Shown: in pieces, positions 33,697 to 42,219 of the stretch
Position numbering within the stretch: the stretch's first letter is position 1
How the letters are laid out: each line of letters starts with the position of its first letter
Assembly: GCF_009469765.1 (NCBI RefSeq)
Contig: NZ_SSSQ01000002.1
Coordinates: 186,001 to 250,000 of the forward strand
Direction: 5' to 3'
DNA: 64,000 bases
Source: Dechloromonas hortensis
GTDB lineage: Bacteria; Pseudomonadota; Gammaproteobacteria; Burkholderiales; Rhodocyclaceae
Translations under genes and position numbers: made by a program
Notes under the pieces: generated by a model
Databases searched by the model: none
The model's input: the letters and a program-made list of their open reading frames with translations, nothing else
Told to the model about the DNA's origin: nothing

Positions 33697-35712
33697 ATGC
33701 AAGCACTATTTGCCCCGGCGGTCGCCCTGATGAACCGTCTGCGTTACACCAAAAAGTTCCTGTTGCTGGGTACCGCTGTCGGGCTGGTGATGCTGGTTCT
33801 GCTCTATACCGTGTACACCAACCTGAACCGCGACATCGAGACGGCGCAGCAGGAACTGATCGGGCTGCAGATGCTGAAGCCGGTCAATCGCATGGCGCAG
33901 TACATGCAGCAACACCGTGGTCTCTCCTCCGGTGTGCTGAGTGGCAATGAGGCGATGAAGCCGAAGCGGGCCGACAAGGAAAAAGAGGTGATCGACATCG
34001 TTGCGGTTACCGATACAGCGCTTTCGCCGCGCCTGCGTGAGTCTGGCGCCTGGAAAGCCATCCGCCAGGATTGGGAAGCGATCCGTAGCCAGGGCCTGAG
34101 TTGGACGGCGGCGGAGAGCATCAAGCGCCATTCGGCGATGATCGCCAAGGTCCAGGCCTTCATGGTCGATATTGCCGACGAGAGCCAATTGACGCTCGAT
34201 CCGGTGATGGATACCTATTATTTCATGGATACCGTGGTCACCAAGATGCCGGCCATGTTGGAGCCGCTGGGCATTACCCGGGCCCGCGGCACCGGCGTGC
34301 TGAGCAAGAAGGAGCTGGCGCCGCAGATGCGGATCGATATTTCGTCGGTGGTGGCCCAGATGGCGGCGACCCTGCAGGCCCAGAACACCAATCTGGAGAA
34401 GGTGGTGCGCTATGCCCCGACCTTGCAGGGAGCCTTGTCGGGGCCGAGCAAGGAATTCGCGGCTGGAGCGGAGAAAATATTTGCCCTGGTCCATGAAGAC
34501 ATCCTGAGCGAAAAGTTTGCGACGCCGCCGCAGGAATACTTTGCGCAGACCACGCAACTGATCGATCTTGGTTACAAGATGATGTTCGAGACCCTGATTC
34601 CGCAGTTCGAAAAGCAGCTGGAGGAACGCAAGGCCAGCGCGCAGCGGATTCTGAGCTTCCAGGTCGGCCTTGCCTTTGTCGTCATGTCGATCGTTGGCTA
34701 TCTCGGGATCGGCACCTATTACTCGGTGATCGGCAGCGTCGATAACTTCTCGAAGGGGGCACGTCGTCTGGCCGAGGGTGACATGACCGTCGAGTTCATC
34801 AGCGAGGGGGCCGACGAGCTGCATGCCGCCGGTAAGGATTTCAACGACATGGCGCACGCTTTCCGCAAGCTGCTTGGCCGGATTCAGAGCGACGTCCAGC
34901 GTTTGCGCCAGGCGGCCGAACAACTGGCTTCGTCGAGTCAGCAGATTTCGGCCAGTACCGGTTTGCAGAGCGATTCGGCCTCCAGCATGGCGGCCTCGGT
35001 CGAGGAAATGACGGTCGGCGTCGATCACATCGCCAAGAATGCGCAGGATGCGCAGGACTATTCGCGTGAGTCGGACGAGGTGGCGGCGCAAGGCGGCAAT
35101 ATCGTGCAGAGCGTGGTCAGCGAAATTCGCGGCATTGCCGATACCGTCAATGAGTCAGCCGCCGCCGTCGAGGCGCTGGGTCAGCAGTCCGACCAGATTT
35201 CGGCAATTGTCGGCACCATCAAGGACATTGCCGATCAGACCAATCTGCTGGCGCTGAATGCCGCCATCGAAGCGGCGCGGGCTGGCGAATCCGGCCGCGG
35301 TTTCGCCGTGGTCGCCGACGAGGTGCGCAAGCTGGCCGAACGCACAGCCAAGTCCACGCAGGAAATTTCCGGCATGATCACTTCCATCCAGTCCGGTACC
35401 GCTACCGCCGTCAGCAGCATGAAGCGCGGCGTCGAACGGGTGGCCAACGGCGTCGAACAGGCCCAGTTGGCCGGGACGGCGATCGGCCAGGTGCAGAGCC
35501 AGTCGCGCAATGTGCTGAATGCCGTTTCCGAAATCTCCGTCGCCTTGCGCGAACAGGCGACGGCGAGTACCGAAATTGCCCAGAACGTCGAGCGGATTGC
35601 CCAGATGGCTGAAGAGAACAATGCGGCCGCCTACGGCAATGCGGAGACGGCCGGCGAGCTGCGGCAACTGGCCGAAACCCTGAGCAGGGAAGTCGCCCGC
35701 TTCAGGACCTGA
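33697..35712 (+). CDS. Methyl-accepting chemotaxis protein with NIT-like sensor domain
   Basis: A 671-residue chemoreceptor with ATG at 33697 behind GAGGAGATAAGAA. First membrane span ~25-47 ([21 protein letters not shown]), a ~260-residue periplasmic helical domain carrying [16 protein letters not shown] (NIT-like), second span ~318-345, then HAMP and the signalling domain with the conserved tip ([37 protein letters not shown]). There is no CheB/CheR-binding pentapeptide at the C-terminus. Its sensor is homologous in outline to the separate protein at 16312-17211. The 3' end overlaps the convergent DUF2062 gene by 11 bases. Confidence 0.93.
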   Translation: MQALFAPAVALMNRLRYTKKFLLLGTAVGLVMLVLLYTVYTNLNRDIETAQQELIGLQMLKPVNRMAQYMQQHRGLSSGVLSGNEAMKPKRADKEKEVIDIVAVTDTALSPRLRESGAWKAIRQDWEAIRSQGLSWTAAESIKRHSAMIAKVQAFMVDIADESQLTLDPVMDTYYFMDTVVTKMPAMLEPLGITRARGTGVLSKKELAPQMRIDISSVVAQMAATLQAQNTNLEKVVRYAPTLQGALSGPSKEFAAGAEKIFALVHEDILSEKFATPPQEYFAQTTQLIDLGYKMMFETLIPQFEKQLEERKASAQRILSFQVGLAFVVMSIVGYLGIGTYYSVIGSVDNFSKGARRLAEGDMTVEFISEGADELHAAGKDFNDMAHAFRKLLGRIQSDVQRLRQAAEQLASSSQQISASTGLQSDSASSMAASVEEMTVGVDHIAKNAQDAQDYSRESDEVAAQGGNIVQSVVSEIRGIADTVNESAAAVEALGQQSDQISAIVGTIKDIADQTNLLALNAAIEAARAGESGRGFAVVADEVRKLAERTAKSTQEISGMITSIQSGTATAVSSMKRGVERVANGVEQAQLAGTAIGQVQSQSRNVLNAVSEISVALREQATASTEIAQNVERIAQMAEENNAAAYGNAETAGELRQLAETLSREVARFRT

Positions 35713-36235
35713 GTTTGCGCCGCCGCCAGGCGGCCAGCAGGTAAATCCGCCAGGCCGCCTTGACGGCGAAGTAACCGGCCACCGCCAGGCCGGCGGCGAG
35801 GATGATCAGGCCGATGCCGAGCGGCTTGGCAACGAGCAACATCCAGCCCTGCATGGCTTCTGTCCAGGCCACGAACTGGGTGGCGCTGAAACCCGGCGGG
35901 GCGATGAAGCCGTTGCCGTCGCCAATCGCCAATCGGCCCAGCTGATAGGCCAGCAGGTAGAGTGGGACGATGGTGAAGGGGTTGGTGTACAGCGTCACCA
36001 GCAGTGCCAGCGGCAGATTGACGCGAAAGAGCAGGGCGCAGGCGGCGGCGCCGATCATCTGCAAGGGCCCGGGGATCAGACCGCAGGCCAGCCCGGCCGC
36101 CACCGCGCCAGCCGCCGAATGGCGGTTCAGGTGCCACAGGCGCGGATGCAGCAGCGACGAAGCGAACGGCCGCAACCAGCGATTGCGGTGGATGCTGTCG
36201 TGACTGGGCAGGAATTTTTTCAGGTGCTTGCGCAT
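35702..36235 (-). CDS. DUF2062 family membrane protein
   Basis: A 177-residue protein with the DUF2062 layout: basic N-terminus ([20 protein letters not shown]), then hydrophobic segments [44 protein letters not shown] (conserved TNP motif) and a C-terminal span ([19 protein letters not shown]). The function is unknown. It is divergent from comEC with only 23 bases between the start codons, an arrangement I regard as common in related genomes. Confidence 0.88.
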   Translation of the reverse strand: MRKHLKKFLPSHDSIHRNRWLRPFASSLLHPRLWHLNRHSAAGAVAAGLACGLIPGPLQMIGAAACALLFRVNLPLALLVTLYTNPFTIVPLYLLAYQLGRLAIGDGNGFIAPPGFSATQFVAWTEAMQGWMLLVAKPLGIGLIILAAGLAVAGYFAVKAAWRIYLLAAWRRRKLRS

Positions 36236-36258
36236 GGTCTCGCCTCTATTATTGCAGG

Positions 36259-36981
36259 ATGCGCCTGAATATTCTCGCCTTTGCCAGCGGAGTACTTTGC
36301 CTGCAGATGCAGGCGGCTTTGCCCGTCTGGTGGCCCTGGGCGCTGGCTGGCGGCGTGCTGCTGCTACCCCGCCTGTTCAAACCACATGCAGTGACGCGGG
36401 GGCTGGCGATCCTTGCCTGCTTGGCGCTCGGCCTGGCCTGGGCGAGCTGGCGGGCCGAACTCCGCTTGGCTGATCAACTGGCGACGGATTGGGAGGGGCG
36501 AGATATCGAGATCGTCGGCGTCGTTGCCGGCCTGCCGCAGGACTTCAGCCACGGCACGCGCTTCGAATTTGCCCTGGAAAAGACGTTGACCGCAGACATA
36601 GCGGTGCCGCCGCGCATCATGCTCTCCTATTATCAGGGCAACCGCGATCAAGAAGATTTGGCACGCCTGTCGGTGCGCCCTGGCGAGCGTTGGCGGTTCA
36701 CGGTGCGCCTGAAACGGCCGCACGGCAACGCCAACCCCGGTGCTTTCGATTACGAAGCCTGGCTGCTCGAACGCAATATCCGGGCGACCGGCTATGTCCG
36801 ACCGAATCCGCCGGAGCGTCTGAGTGTGATGAGTTGGCAAGCGGGCTACGTCATCGAACGGCTACGTTACGCGGTCCGCGCCTCGTTCAACGAGATGCTG
36901 CCGGCCGAAGACTATCCTTGGACAGGCATCCTGGTGGCGCTGGCGGTCGGCGACCAGAAGGCGATCCAGGTGGTGCTTTAA
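36259..36981 (+). pseudogene. comEC: comEC, N-terminal part only, cut by the island
   Basis: ComEC forms the inner-membrane channel for DNA uptake in natural transformation and is normally ~750-850 residues. Here only 240 residues remain: N-terminal membrane spans, the OB-fold-like region (DIEIVGVVAGLPQDF, GERWRFTVRLKRPHGNANPGAFDYEAWLLERNI with an invariant NPG-FDYE core), and the start of the competence domain at GILVALAVGDQKAIQ. In intact homologues this motif runs on into the channel domain; here it ends in VVL and a stop at 36979. From about 36,967 the sequence is foreign. The remainder of comEC is not in the window. Confidence 0.88.
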
Positions 36982-37123
36982 AAATATAAGTTGCGCTGGC
37001 TAATCAGCTAATCCCTTGTTTCTATTAGCGCCTGCCATGGTAGTCGGATGGCATTTAAAAATGAAACATGCAGTGGTGAATCCATTAGCTATTTTGCGAT
37101 TTAAAAATTTGGTTGCGCTGACG
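36977..37123 (+). repeat. Three TTTAAAAAT-type repeats at the left edge of the island
   Basis: TTTAAAAAT followed by TTGCGCTG occurs at 36977-37000 (5-base spacer) and 37100-37123 (4-base spacer). A third, weaker copy, TTTAAAAAT with ATGCAGTG after 5 bases, is at 37054-37076. All point the same way and begin right at the comEC junction. Three separated sites in ~150 bp resemble the TnsB-site layout of a Tn7 left end. The stretch 36982-37304 holds no gene. Confidence 0.55.
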
Positions 37124-37142
37124 CCATGGTGACCATTCCTAT

Positions 37143-37242
37143 GGCAAGCGTTACTACCGGCATCGCATTGCTACTTGCGGTAACGCTGTTTTGTGCTATC
37201 CAATAAATGCGGCACAGTCTCAAGCATTCAATGGCGACCCGG
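37143..37242 (+). repeat. 100-bp direct repeat, copy 1, with internal inverted repeat
   Basis: Matches 38558-38657 at roughly 85% by eye. It contains AGCGTTAC...GTAACGCT, an inverted repeat spanning ~41 bases that could form a hairpin. The two copies enclose the two small cargo genes. Confidence 0.75.
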
Positions 37243-37304
37243 TGCTCTGTATTGGGGGGCTATTGAGACTTTACCTTCTCCCTTCCCCACAAGAGACCTC
37301 GCCG

Positions 37305-37604
37305 ATGGTACTGCCTCCACCAACCGGCCACGCGTCGTGGCTCGACTACGCTGTCAATACGATGGAAACTAGGTCACTCGAGATTGAGTACCTATTCGAG
37401 GACACTGCGACTGCACCGACGCGAGAAGCCATGCGCGACTCTGCACGCGCAGAGCTCAATACGTTGCGACGAGCAGCCTCTACTGCCAGCCCCGAACAGG
37501 TTGATGCTGATGCGGCGGTAACAGAGATGCACGCCTTTATGCAAGACGCTGAACCGAGGGCAGACTTGGACATCAAAGGATTCATTGAGAACGGTCGGGC
37601 CTAG
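37305..37604 (+). CDS. Small hypothetical protein
   Basis: About 99 residues from the ATG at 37305 (MVLPPPTGHASWLDYAV); the open frame reaches back to 37191, but that part lies in the 100-bp repeat. It is acidic and Ala/Thr-rich, probably helical, with no recognised motif. It is the first gene after the island's left edge and convergent with the NYN gene. It could be a small regulator or immunity-type protein, but nothing proves it. Confidence 0.4.
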   Translation: MVLPPPTGHASWLDYAVNTMETRSLEIEYLFEDTATAPTREAMRDSARAELNTLRRAASTASPEQVDADAAVTEMHAFMQDAEPRADLDIKGFIENGRA

Positions 37605-37638
37605 GATTTGCGCTGGCAGCTTCTCCGGATTTTCTTGA

Positions 37639-38442
37639 TTACCGTGCCCGAATGTAGAGTTGCTTCAGCGTCTGCCCTGGGGGCGTTCGCTCTTCCGTCA
37701 CAAAAAGGTTGGTCTTGGCTTTGACCAAGTCCGAGAGCTTTTTGAAACCGTAGACCCGCGAATCGAAGTCTGGCTGCAGCTTGGTCAGGTAGCTGCCAAA
37801 GGTTCCGAGGTGAGCCCAGCCGTTCTCATCCGACGACTGTTCCAAGGCATCGAGTACGAACTGACGAGGAAACTCCGGCTCCGGTCTAGAAGGCTCCGCC
37901 GCCTTGGCGGGGGCAGCAGCGGTGGATTCGGCTTTTGCACTTGAAGAGGGTTTGTCGACCTCGTTCACGGTGGGGCGTAGTACCTCAGTCAGGATGAACT
38001 TATGGCAAGCGTTCCTGAAGGCATCCGGGGTCTTTTGCTCACCAAACCCCAGGACTGTTAGTCCTTCTTCCCGAATACGGGTGGCCAAGCCCGTAAAGTC
38101 GCTGTCGCTGGTGACAAGGCAGAAACCATCAAATTTACGTGTGTACAACAGGTCCATTGCGTCAATGATAAGTGTGCTGTCGGTCGCATTTTTGCCAGTG
38201 GTGTAGGCGAATTGTTGTACCGGTTTGATGGCGTACTTCTGGAGGACCTTTTTCCAGGATGCACTGTTCGGCGACGTAAAGTCACCATATATCCGCTTTA
38301 CTGTTGCCTCGCCAAAGCGAGCTATCTCAGCCAGGATTCCTTCAATGACAGCGGCTTGAGCGTTGTCAGCATCTATGAGTACGGCCAGTCGGAGGGTGGG
38401 TTCTTCGGATTCAATTTTTGCGATGAGCCTAGGAGATACCAT
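37639..38442 (-). CDS. NYN-domain nuclease-like protein with OST-HTH domain
   Basis: A ~267-residue protein. The N-terminal NYN (LabA/DUF88, PIN-like) domain shows its acidic residues in LAVLIDADNAQ, GKNATDSTLIIDAMDLLY and LVTSDSDFTGLATRIRE, so an RNA- or DNA-cleaving role is plausible. A Ser/Ala/Pro linker leads to a C-terminal OST-HTH/LOTUS-type domain (WAHLGTFGSYLTKLQPDFDSR, YGFKKLSDLVKA), usually RNA-binding. I start at the ATG at 38442, just before the NYN core; upstream ATG/TTG starts are possible. It is flanked by the two 100-bp repeats. Confidence 0.85.
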   Translation of the reverse strand: MVSPRLIAKIESEEPTLRLAVLIDADNAQAAVIEGILAEIARFGEATVKRIYGDFTSPNSASWKKVLQKYAIKPVQQFAYTTGKNATDSTLIIDAMDLLYTRKFDGFCLVTSDSDFTGLATRIREEGLTVLGFGEQKTPDAFRNACHKFILTEVLRPTVNEVDKPSSSAKAESTAAAPAKAAEPSRPEPEFPRQFVLDALEQSSDENGWAHLGTFGSYLTKLQPDFDSRVYGFKKLSDLVKAKTNLFVTEERTPPGQTLKQLYIRAR

Positions 38443-38557
38443 AGCGCAGGTTTGTTCTGTTAATAATGCGCAAATCATACGCTGAGTCTGGCCCGTTACT
38501 TTGATTTCCCGGATATTCAAGATGAGTTATCTGGTTGCCGAATCAGTGAGGTGCTTA

Positions 38558-38657
38558 GGCAAGCGTTACTACCGGTGTCGCATTGCTACTGGCAGTAACG
38601 CTGTTTAGTGCTATCCAGAATTTGAGGCAAAGTCTCAAACATTCAATAGAGACCCTG
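38558..38657 (+). repeat. 100-bp direct repeat, copy 2, with internal inverted repeat
   Basis: Second copy of the repeat at 37143-37242. The inverted repeat is slightly longer here (AGCGTTACT...AGTAACGCT). The shared downstream part includes TGCTATCCA and GTCTCAA.CATTCAAT. No gene lies between 38443 and 38699. Confidence 0.75.
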
Positions 38658-38699
38658 CGTTCGGTAGCCTGAAGCACAGCCGTTCCAAGCCCAAGCCCA

Positions 38700-39152
38700 T
38701 CATATCCACGCTACCCCATTCCAATACTCAAAACACAGTTCGTCAATTTCAATCGAAAACAGTGTCCCCCACCAATGCATCGGATTTGCTCCCAGTGATT
38801 TACCCTTTTTCTCGAGCTCACGGCGGACATCGCGTGACATTCCCGCTTGTCCTGCTGCAGCTTTCCAGCCCAGAAGGCGAATGTCGTTTGAATCAATCCC
38901 ATAGCGGACGCAACCACTTCGCTCAACTTGTTCAGTAAAACCCATAGACCTAACAGCCTGACCATACTTATTTACAAGTAGCTTCCCTGCAGTAGGTTCC
39001 CAGACCTGGTTTTCTGAGAACCAGAGTACCGGCCTTTCAGTTGAGGCTCCCGCATTTGAGGGTTTGAGCAACCCCGACTCAAATATTTTCGGTACATACG
39101 TACCAGGAGAGTAATGCCAGAGGGTTTTCTTTACTGATGACTTAACGCACAT
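38700..39152 (-). CDS. Small hypothetical protein (LWHYS-type N-terminus)
   Basis: A 150-residue protein of unknown function. I start at the ATG at 39152 because GAGG stands 6 bases before it; the frame is open to 39212. The N-terminal LWHYSPGTYVPKIFESGLLKPS followed by RPVLWFSENQVWEP resembles small proteins with an ADP-ribosyltransferase-like 'LYHYT..I...G' start, but no catalytic residue can be named with confidence. It lies just outside the candidate end of the Tn7-like module. Confidence 0.6.
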   Translation of the reverse strand: MCVKSSVKKTLWHYSPGTYVPKIFESGLLKPSNAGASTERPVLWFSENQVWEPTAGKLLVNKYGQAVRSMGFTEQVERSGCVRYGIDSNDIRLLGWKAAAGQAGMSRDVRRELEKKGKSLGANPMHWWGTLFSIEIDELCFEYWNGVAWI

Positions 39153-39344
39153 GGATTGCCTCAAAATATGGAGAAATGTTGCTTTGTACTTCTCCAAAAA
39201 TTCTATGGGCACAATCGATTTCTGCCGATTTTTGGCGGCATCTTCATCCGTTTGAATTGGAGGCTATCTGTGGCCGGACTACCTGAACTATGCCCTTGGA
39301 TACCGGAGGGGTTATTCAGAGGGGGCAGTGCTTAAGTCGGCTGG

Positions 39345-40406
39345 TTAGGGGTAATCACGGCTTTGTTGAAGGTGGCTCATCAATATTTGCCACCGGCCAT
39401 CCTTTTGCATTCGGCTGTAGGTCCGGGGCAGTAATGAATTGCTAAATGGAAGGCCTGGGACATCCGCCCAGGGAAGACCATGGCCTAGTTTAGCCAGTAT
39501 TCCGTCGATAACCTGTCTGAGGGAGAACAGCCTTGGAATCTGGCTAACTCGCTCGATGAATGGCTGCAGGTATAGCCATTCATCATCAGTCAGGCTGTAG
39601 CTGTCTTCATTTGTGCTTTTGGGCAGCGCACTCTCGATTTTGGGGCATCCGGTCATGCGATGTTCGCTGTGGAGGATACGTTGAAATTCGATGACCTTGG
39701 TGTGTTGGGAGTAGGCAGGTAATGGCTCTTCAGTCGTTTCCAGAATTTTGATTTGGAGTTCGGTAATGAGAATTTTGTTGTCGGTGCGGACGCCTCGGCC
39801 GGTGAAGGAAAAGTTACCGATGGGGAGGTTCATATCCAGCCGACCTTGGCGAGCGTATTCGAGGACGCTATTCCAGGCTTGACGGGCAGAGGGAAAGCAA
39901 TACATCCATGACAGGCTGTTGAGAATTCCCTCGGCCTTGTCCGGCTGCAGGCCGGTATTGCCGCGAGCGCTCTCGTAGAACAGTATTTTCGGCTTGCTGG
40001 AGTTATCGGATGGCAGGATGAAGTTGTCCAAGCCTTGGGGTGCCAGGAGGTAGCGTGATATTCCCGAAAATGGTCTGAATAGCGCGCATATGAGCACCCC
40101 GATTGGTATCAGGAATGTCTGTTTTCCTTCGGAAAAGCGATAGACCGACTGACCGAACAGCGGGCCATTGCCCAGAGGGCTGAACCCCAGCGTCTTGAGC
40201 ATGGCTGTCAGCTCATCAGCGGTCAGGGGAACCCAGGTCTGGAGTGACGTTTGACCTTTGCAATTGAGTTGCCTATCGCCGGCATCATCATCGCAGAGAA
40301 GGGTAGGTAGCGACGTGATGGGGTGCTGACTAAGTTGGCCTTGCAAGTCACGGGCATGAATTTGGTAGGTGCCTGAGGAATAGGACAGGCGTTCGATGCA
40401 TTGCAT
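39345..40406 (-). CDS. Fifth transposition protein: new N-terminal domain with IS402-type (DUF4096) C-terminus
   Basis: About 353 residues from the ATG at 40406 (a TTG at 40451 is possible). The N-terminal ~270 residues are unfamiliar; landmarks are LTADELTAMLKTLGFSP, SLSWMYCFPSARQAWNSVL and GRGVRTDNKILITELQI. The last ~75 residues are clearly a DUF4096/IS402-type domain: YSLTDDEWLYLQPFI, LRQVIDGILAKLGHGLPWADVP, TYSRMQKDGRWQIL. This is the DNA-binding N-terminal domain of IS5-family transposases, here without any DDE domain. Its place after tnsABC-tniQ is that of TnsE in Tn7 and of the target selector in Tn6022-like elements, so it may choose the insertion site. Confidence 0.7.
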   Translation of the reverse strand: MQCIERLSYSSGTYQIHARDLQGQLSQHPITSLPTLLCDDDAGDRQLNCKGQTSLQTWVPLTADELTAMLKTLGFSPLGNGPLFGQSVYRFSEGKQTFLIPIGVLICALFRPFSGISRYLLAPQGLDNFILPSDNSSKPKILFYESARGNTGLQPDKAEGILNSLSWMYCFPSARQAWNSVLEYARQGRLDMNLPIGNFSFTGRGVRTDNKILITELQIKILETTEEPLPAYSQHTKVIEFQRILHSEHRMTGCPKIESALPKSTNEDSYSLTDDEWLYLQPFIERVSQIPRLFSLRQVIDGILAKLGHGLPWADVPGLPFSNSLLPRTYSRMQKDGRWQILMSHLQQSRDYP

Positions 40407-40535
40407 TCGTATATCCCAGAGTTTGAGCTGGGATATATAGGTAGCGGCCAAAAATACTTGACTGTGAGCCGTTTGATTCAGATGTAGGACAGCGGGAAGG
40501 ACAACAAGGAGTGTTAATGGGGATGCTTAATTTAT

Positions 40536-40889
40536 ATGTCTGATACGTCAATCAAGTCAGTGCCCGAGGATTTTCCTCATGGAGACGGTATAGGTTCAGT
40601 TGCCGGTGCCCAGCCGAAGTTTGCCGCCCGACTCATTGAGGGGCGTTATGTTGTGGGAGAGACTGAGGAAGAGCGGCTGGAGCGTTATCTGATATGTGAT
40701 GACCTAGCCATCCAACTCTCAGATTATTGTCGGCGCAAAGGCTCCGAGAATCCCGGGTGGACGAAAGAGTTGATTCTGCAGCGTACCGAACAGGGGGTGA
40801 CATCGCATATTCGCTCTGGGCGATGGGATATTTCGATACCAGAGAAGGGGTGGGTGATGCAACGCTGCAAGGAGTTGCTTGGTTGGTAG
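40536..40889 (+). CDS. Small hypothetical protein with SVAGAQPK motif
   Basis: A 117-residue protein, divergent from the fifth transposition gene. The phrase GSVAGAQPKFAARLIEGRYV resembles the S-x-x-G-x-Q-P-K segment of HipA-type kinases, but the remainder (EEERLERYLICDDLAIQLSDYC) does not follow HipA and it is far too short. A nine-codon open frame (ATG at 40517, with AAGGAG upstream) ends at 40543 and overlaps the ATG at 40536, so translation may be coupled to a leader peptide. It sits inside the transposition module and could regulate it. Confidence 0.6.
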   Translation: MSDTSIKSVPEDFPHGDGIGSVAGAQPKFAARLIEGRYVVGETEEERLERYLICDDLAIQLSDYCRRKGSENPGWTKELILQRTEQGVTSHIRSGRWDISIPEKGWVMQRCKELLGW

Positions 40890-41032
40890 ACCAGGGGCTA
40901 GGCAGCCTTGGGGTACTTCCGTAGTTTGGTACAGCCGTCAAGGAGGCTACATGGTGTGCGGAACATGTCGTCCCTATCGCTACCCATTATTCCGAGGCAG
41001 ACACCTGTTCCCAAGTTTGCGAGCTAGTTGGC

Positions 41033-42205
41033 TTATTTTTCCAGTCCCAAGCGTTTCCTCCAGTAGGGGCGCCTGCCGACCTGTCTCTCAGAAAAATTGG
41101 TAATTCGGAAGTCCTGTACTACTTGGTTGGTTCTCGGCATTGCCTTACGGTTGTGTCTGAATACAGCCCAACCCCCCGCACGTACGAGCAGTTCCGTTAC
41201 CGAAATTCGGGTGCCGGCAGGCAGTTTGGCAATCACCCTGCGGACCTCCCGAGCCAGGAGTTTATCCTCCAAGGCAATATCCCGACGCTTCCTTCCCGGT
41301 GCTGTCATTTGCATCGGGATGGGGACGTCAGAGTGTTCGAGAAAGGTCTGGACCAGAAGATGTCTTGCCGTCGTCGCAGCAACCTCATATCCGCTTCGCA
41401 AGAGCATGATGGGCCATGCGTTTGTCTCTGTCGGTAGAAAATTCAGGCCTGCACTGTCCAGCAACTCTTCTCCATAAAACTGCCTGAATGCTGTGAGCAC
41501 GCTCAAGCTTGAGAAGCCGCATCCCTGCCGGGGATATCCCTTTCGCTCCGCCAATTGCCGATATTCCTGGCGCCACTCCAGTTCCTCTCTCCTATCCATC
41601 GCTTCAAGGCAGCCAATACTCAAGGCCATCAACACCGATGCGGTTGGGTCTGGCAGCAATTCTTTGACTACGAGGCCATCACATTCCTCTGGTAGCCGGG
41701 TGACTGCTATTGCCGCCGAGTGCTTCTTTACCGGTAGTGCTAGCAACAACTCCCCATGAATACTGCAACGTTGGATAAATGGTAAGTTATGCCTCCGACG
41801 CCAATATGACTCGCCGTAGTGGCTCAGGTCATCATCAATACATGCTTGGCAATATCGCGGTATGCCTCTGCCTACGGACGCAGACTGGACCAATACGGTG
41901 AGGCTTTTCCCTCTTAGTTCGATGACGTTTTCGGCCAAGCGTTTGGTTTCGAAGGGACCCATGCGTGCCGTCGAGTACGGAAATACAGTATGGTCATAAA
42001 GCAGGCCCAATGACGTCAAACTCATGGCCTTGGCGAGGACGGCCAGATGCGATGACAGGAACAACGGCCACTGAGAGCTCATTGTTCCAGCCAGTTGATG
42101 GGCAAAGCGCTTGATGGGTTGGCCCCGATGCCTGGCCGCCCTGATGAGCACACTTCCAATTAGCTCATCGGGGTATGGCCTCGGTAAATAGTAAAACCTG
42201 GACAA
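41033..42205 (-). CDS. tniQ: TniQ/TnsD-family target-selection protein
   Basis: A 390-residue protein that in Tn7-like elements links the AAA+ regulator TnsC to a target DNA. The TniQ domain fills the N-terminal ~170 residues: FYYLPRPYPDELIGSVLIRAARHRG at the start and a zinc-binding knot with Cys119, Cys122, Cys147 and His150 (YCQACIDDDL, SYWRRRHNLPFIQRCSIHGE). The C-terminal half is longer than in minimal TniQ and likely holds DNA-binding helices as in TnsD. It follows tnsC with a 14-base gap and is on the same transcript. Confidence 0.9.
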   Translation of the reverse strand: MSRFYYLPRPYPDELIGSVLIRAARHRGQPIKRFAHQLAGTMSSQWPLFLSSHLAVLAKAMSLTSLGLLYDHTVFPYSTARMGPFETKRLAENVIELRGKSLTVLVQSASVGRGIPRYCQACIDDDLSHYGESYWRRRHNLPFIQRCSIHGELLLALPVKKHSAAIAVTRLPEECDGLVVKELLPDPTASVLMALSIGCLEAMDRREELEWRQEYRQLAERKGYPRQGCGFSSLSVLTAFRQFYGEELLDSAGLNFLPTETNAWPIMLLRSGYEVAATTARHLLVQTFLEHSDVPIPMQMTAPGRKRRDIALEDKLLAREVRRVIAKLPAGTRISVTELLVRAGGWAVFRHNRKAMPRTNQVVQDFRITNFSERQVGRRPYWRKRLGLEK

Positions 42206-42219
42206 CCGGATGGCACTCG

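Noticed and set aside
37143..37242. Repeat considered as an integron attC site
   Set aside because: No RYYYAAC/GTTRRRY pair in the right arrangement and no integrase nearby.
39345..40406. Considered as a complete IS5-family transposase
   Set aside because: Only the DUF4096 N-terminal-type domain is present, located at the C-terminus, and no DDE triad follows.
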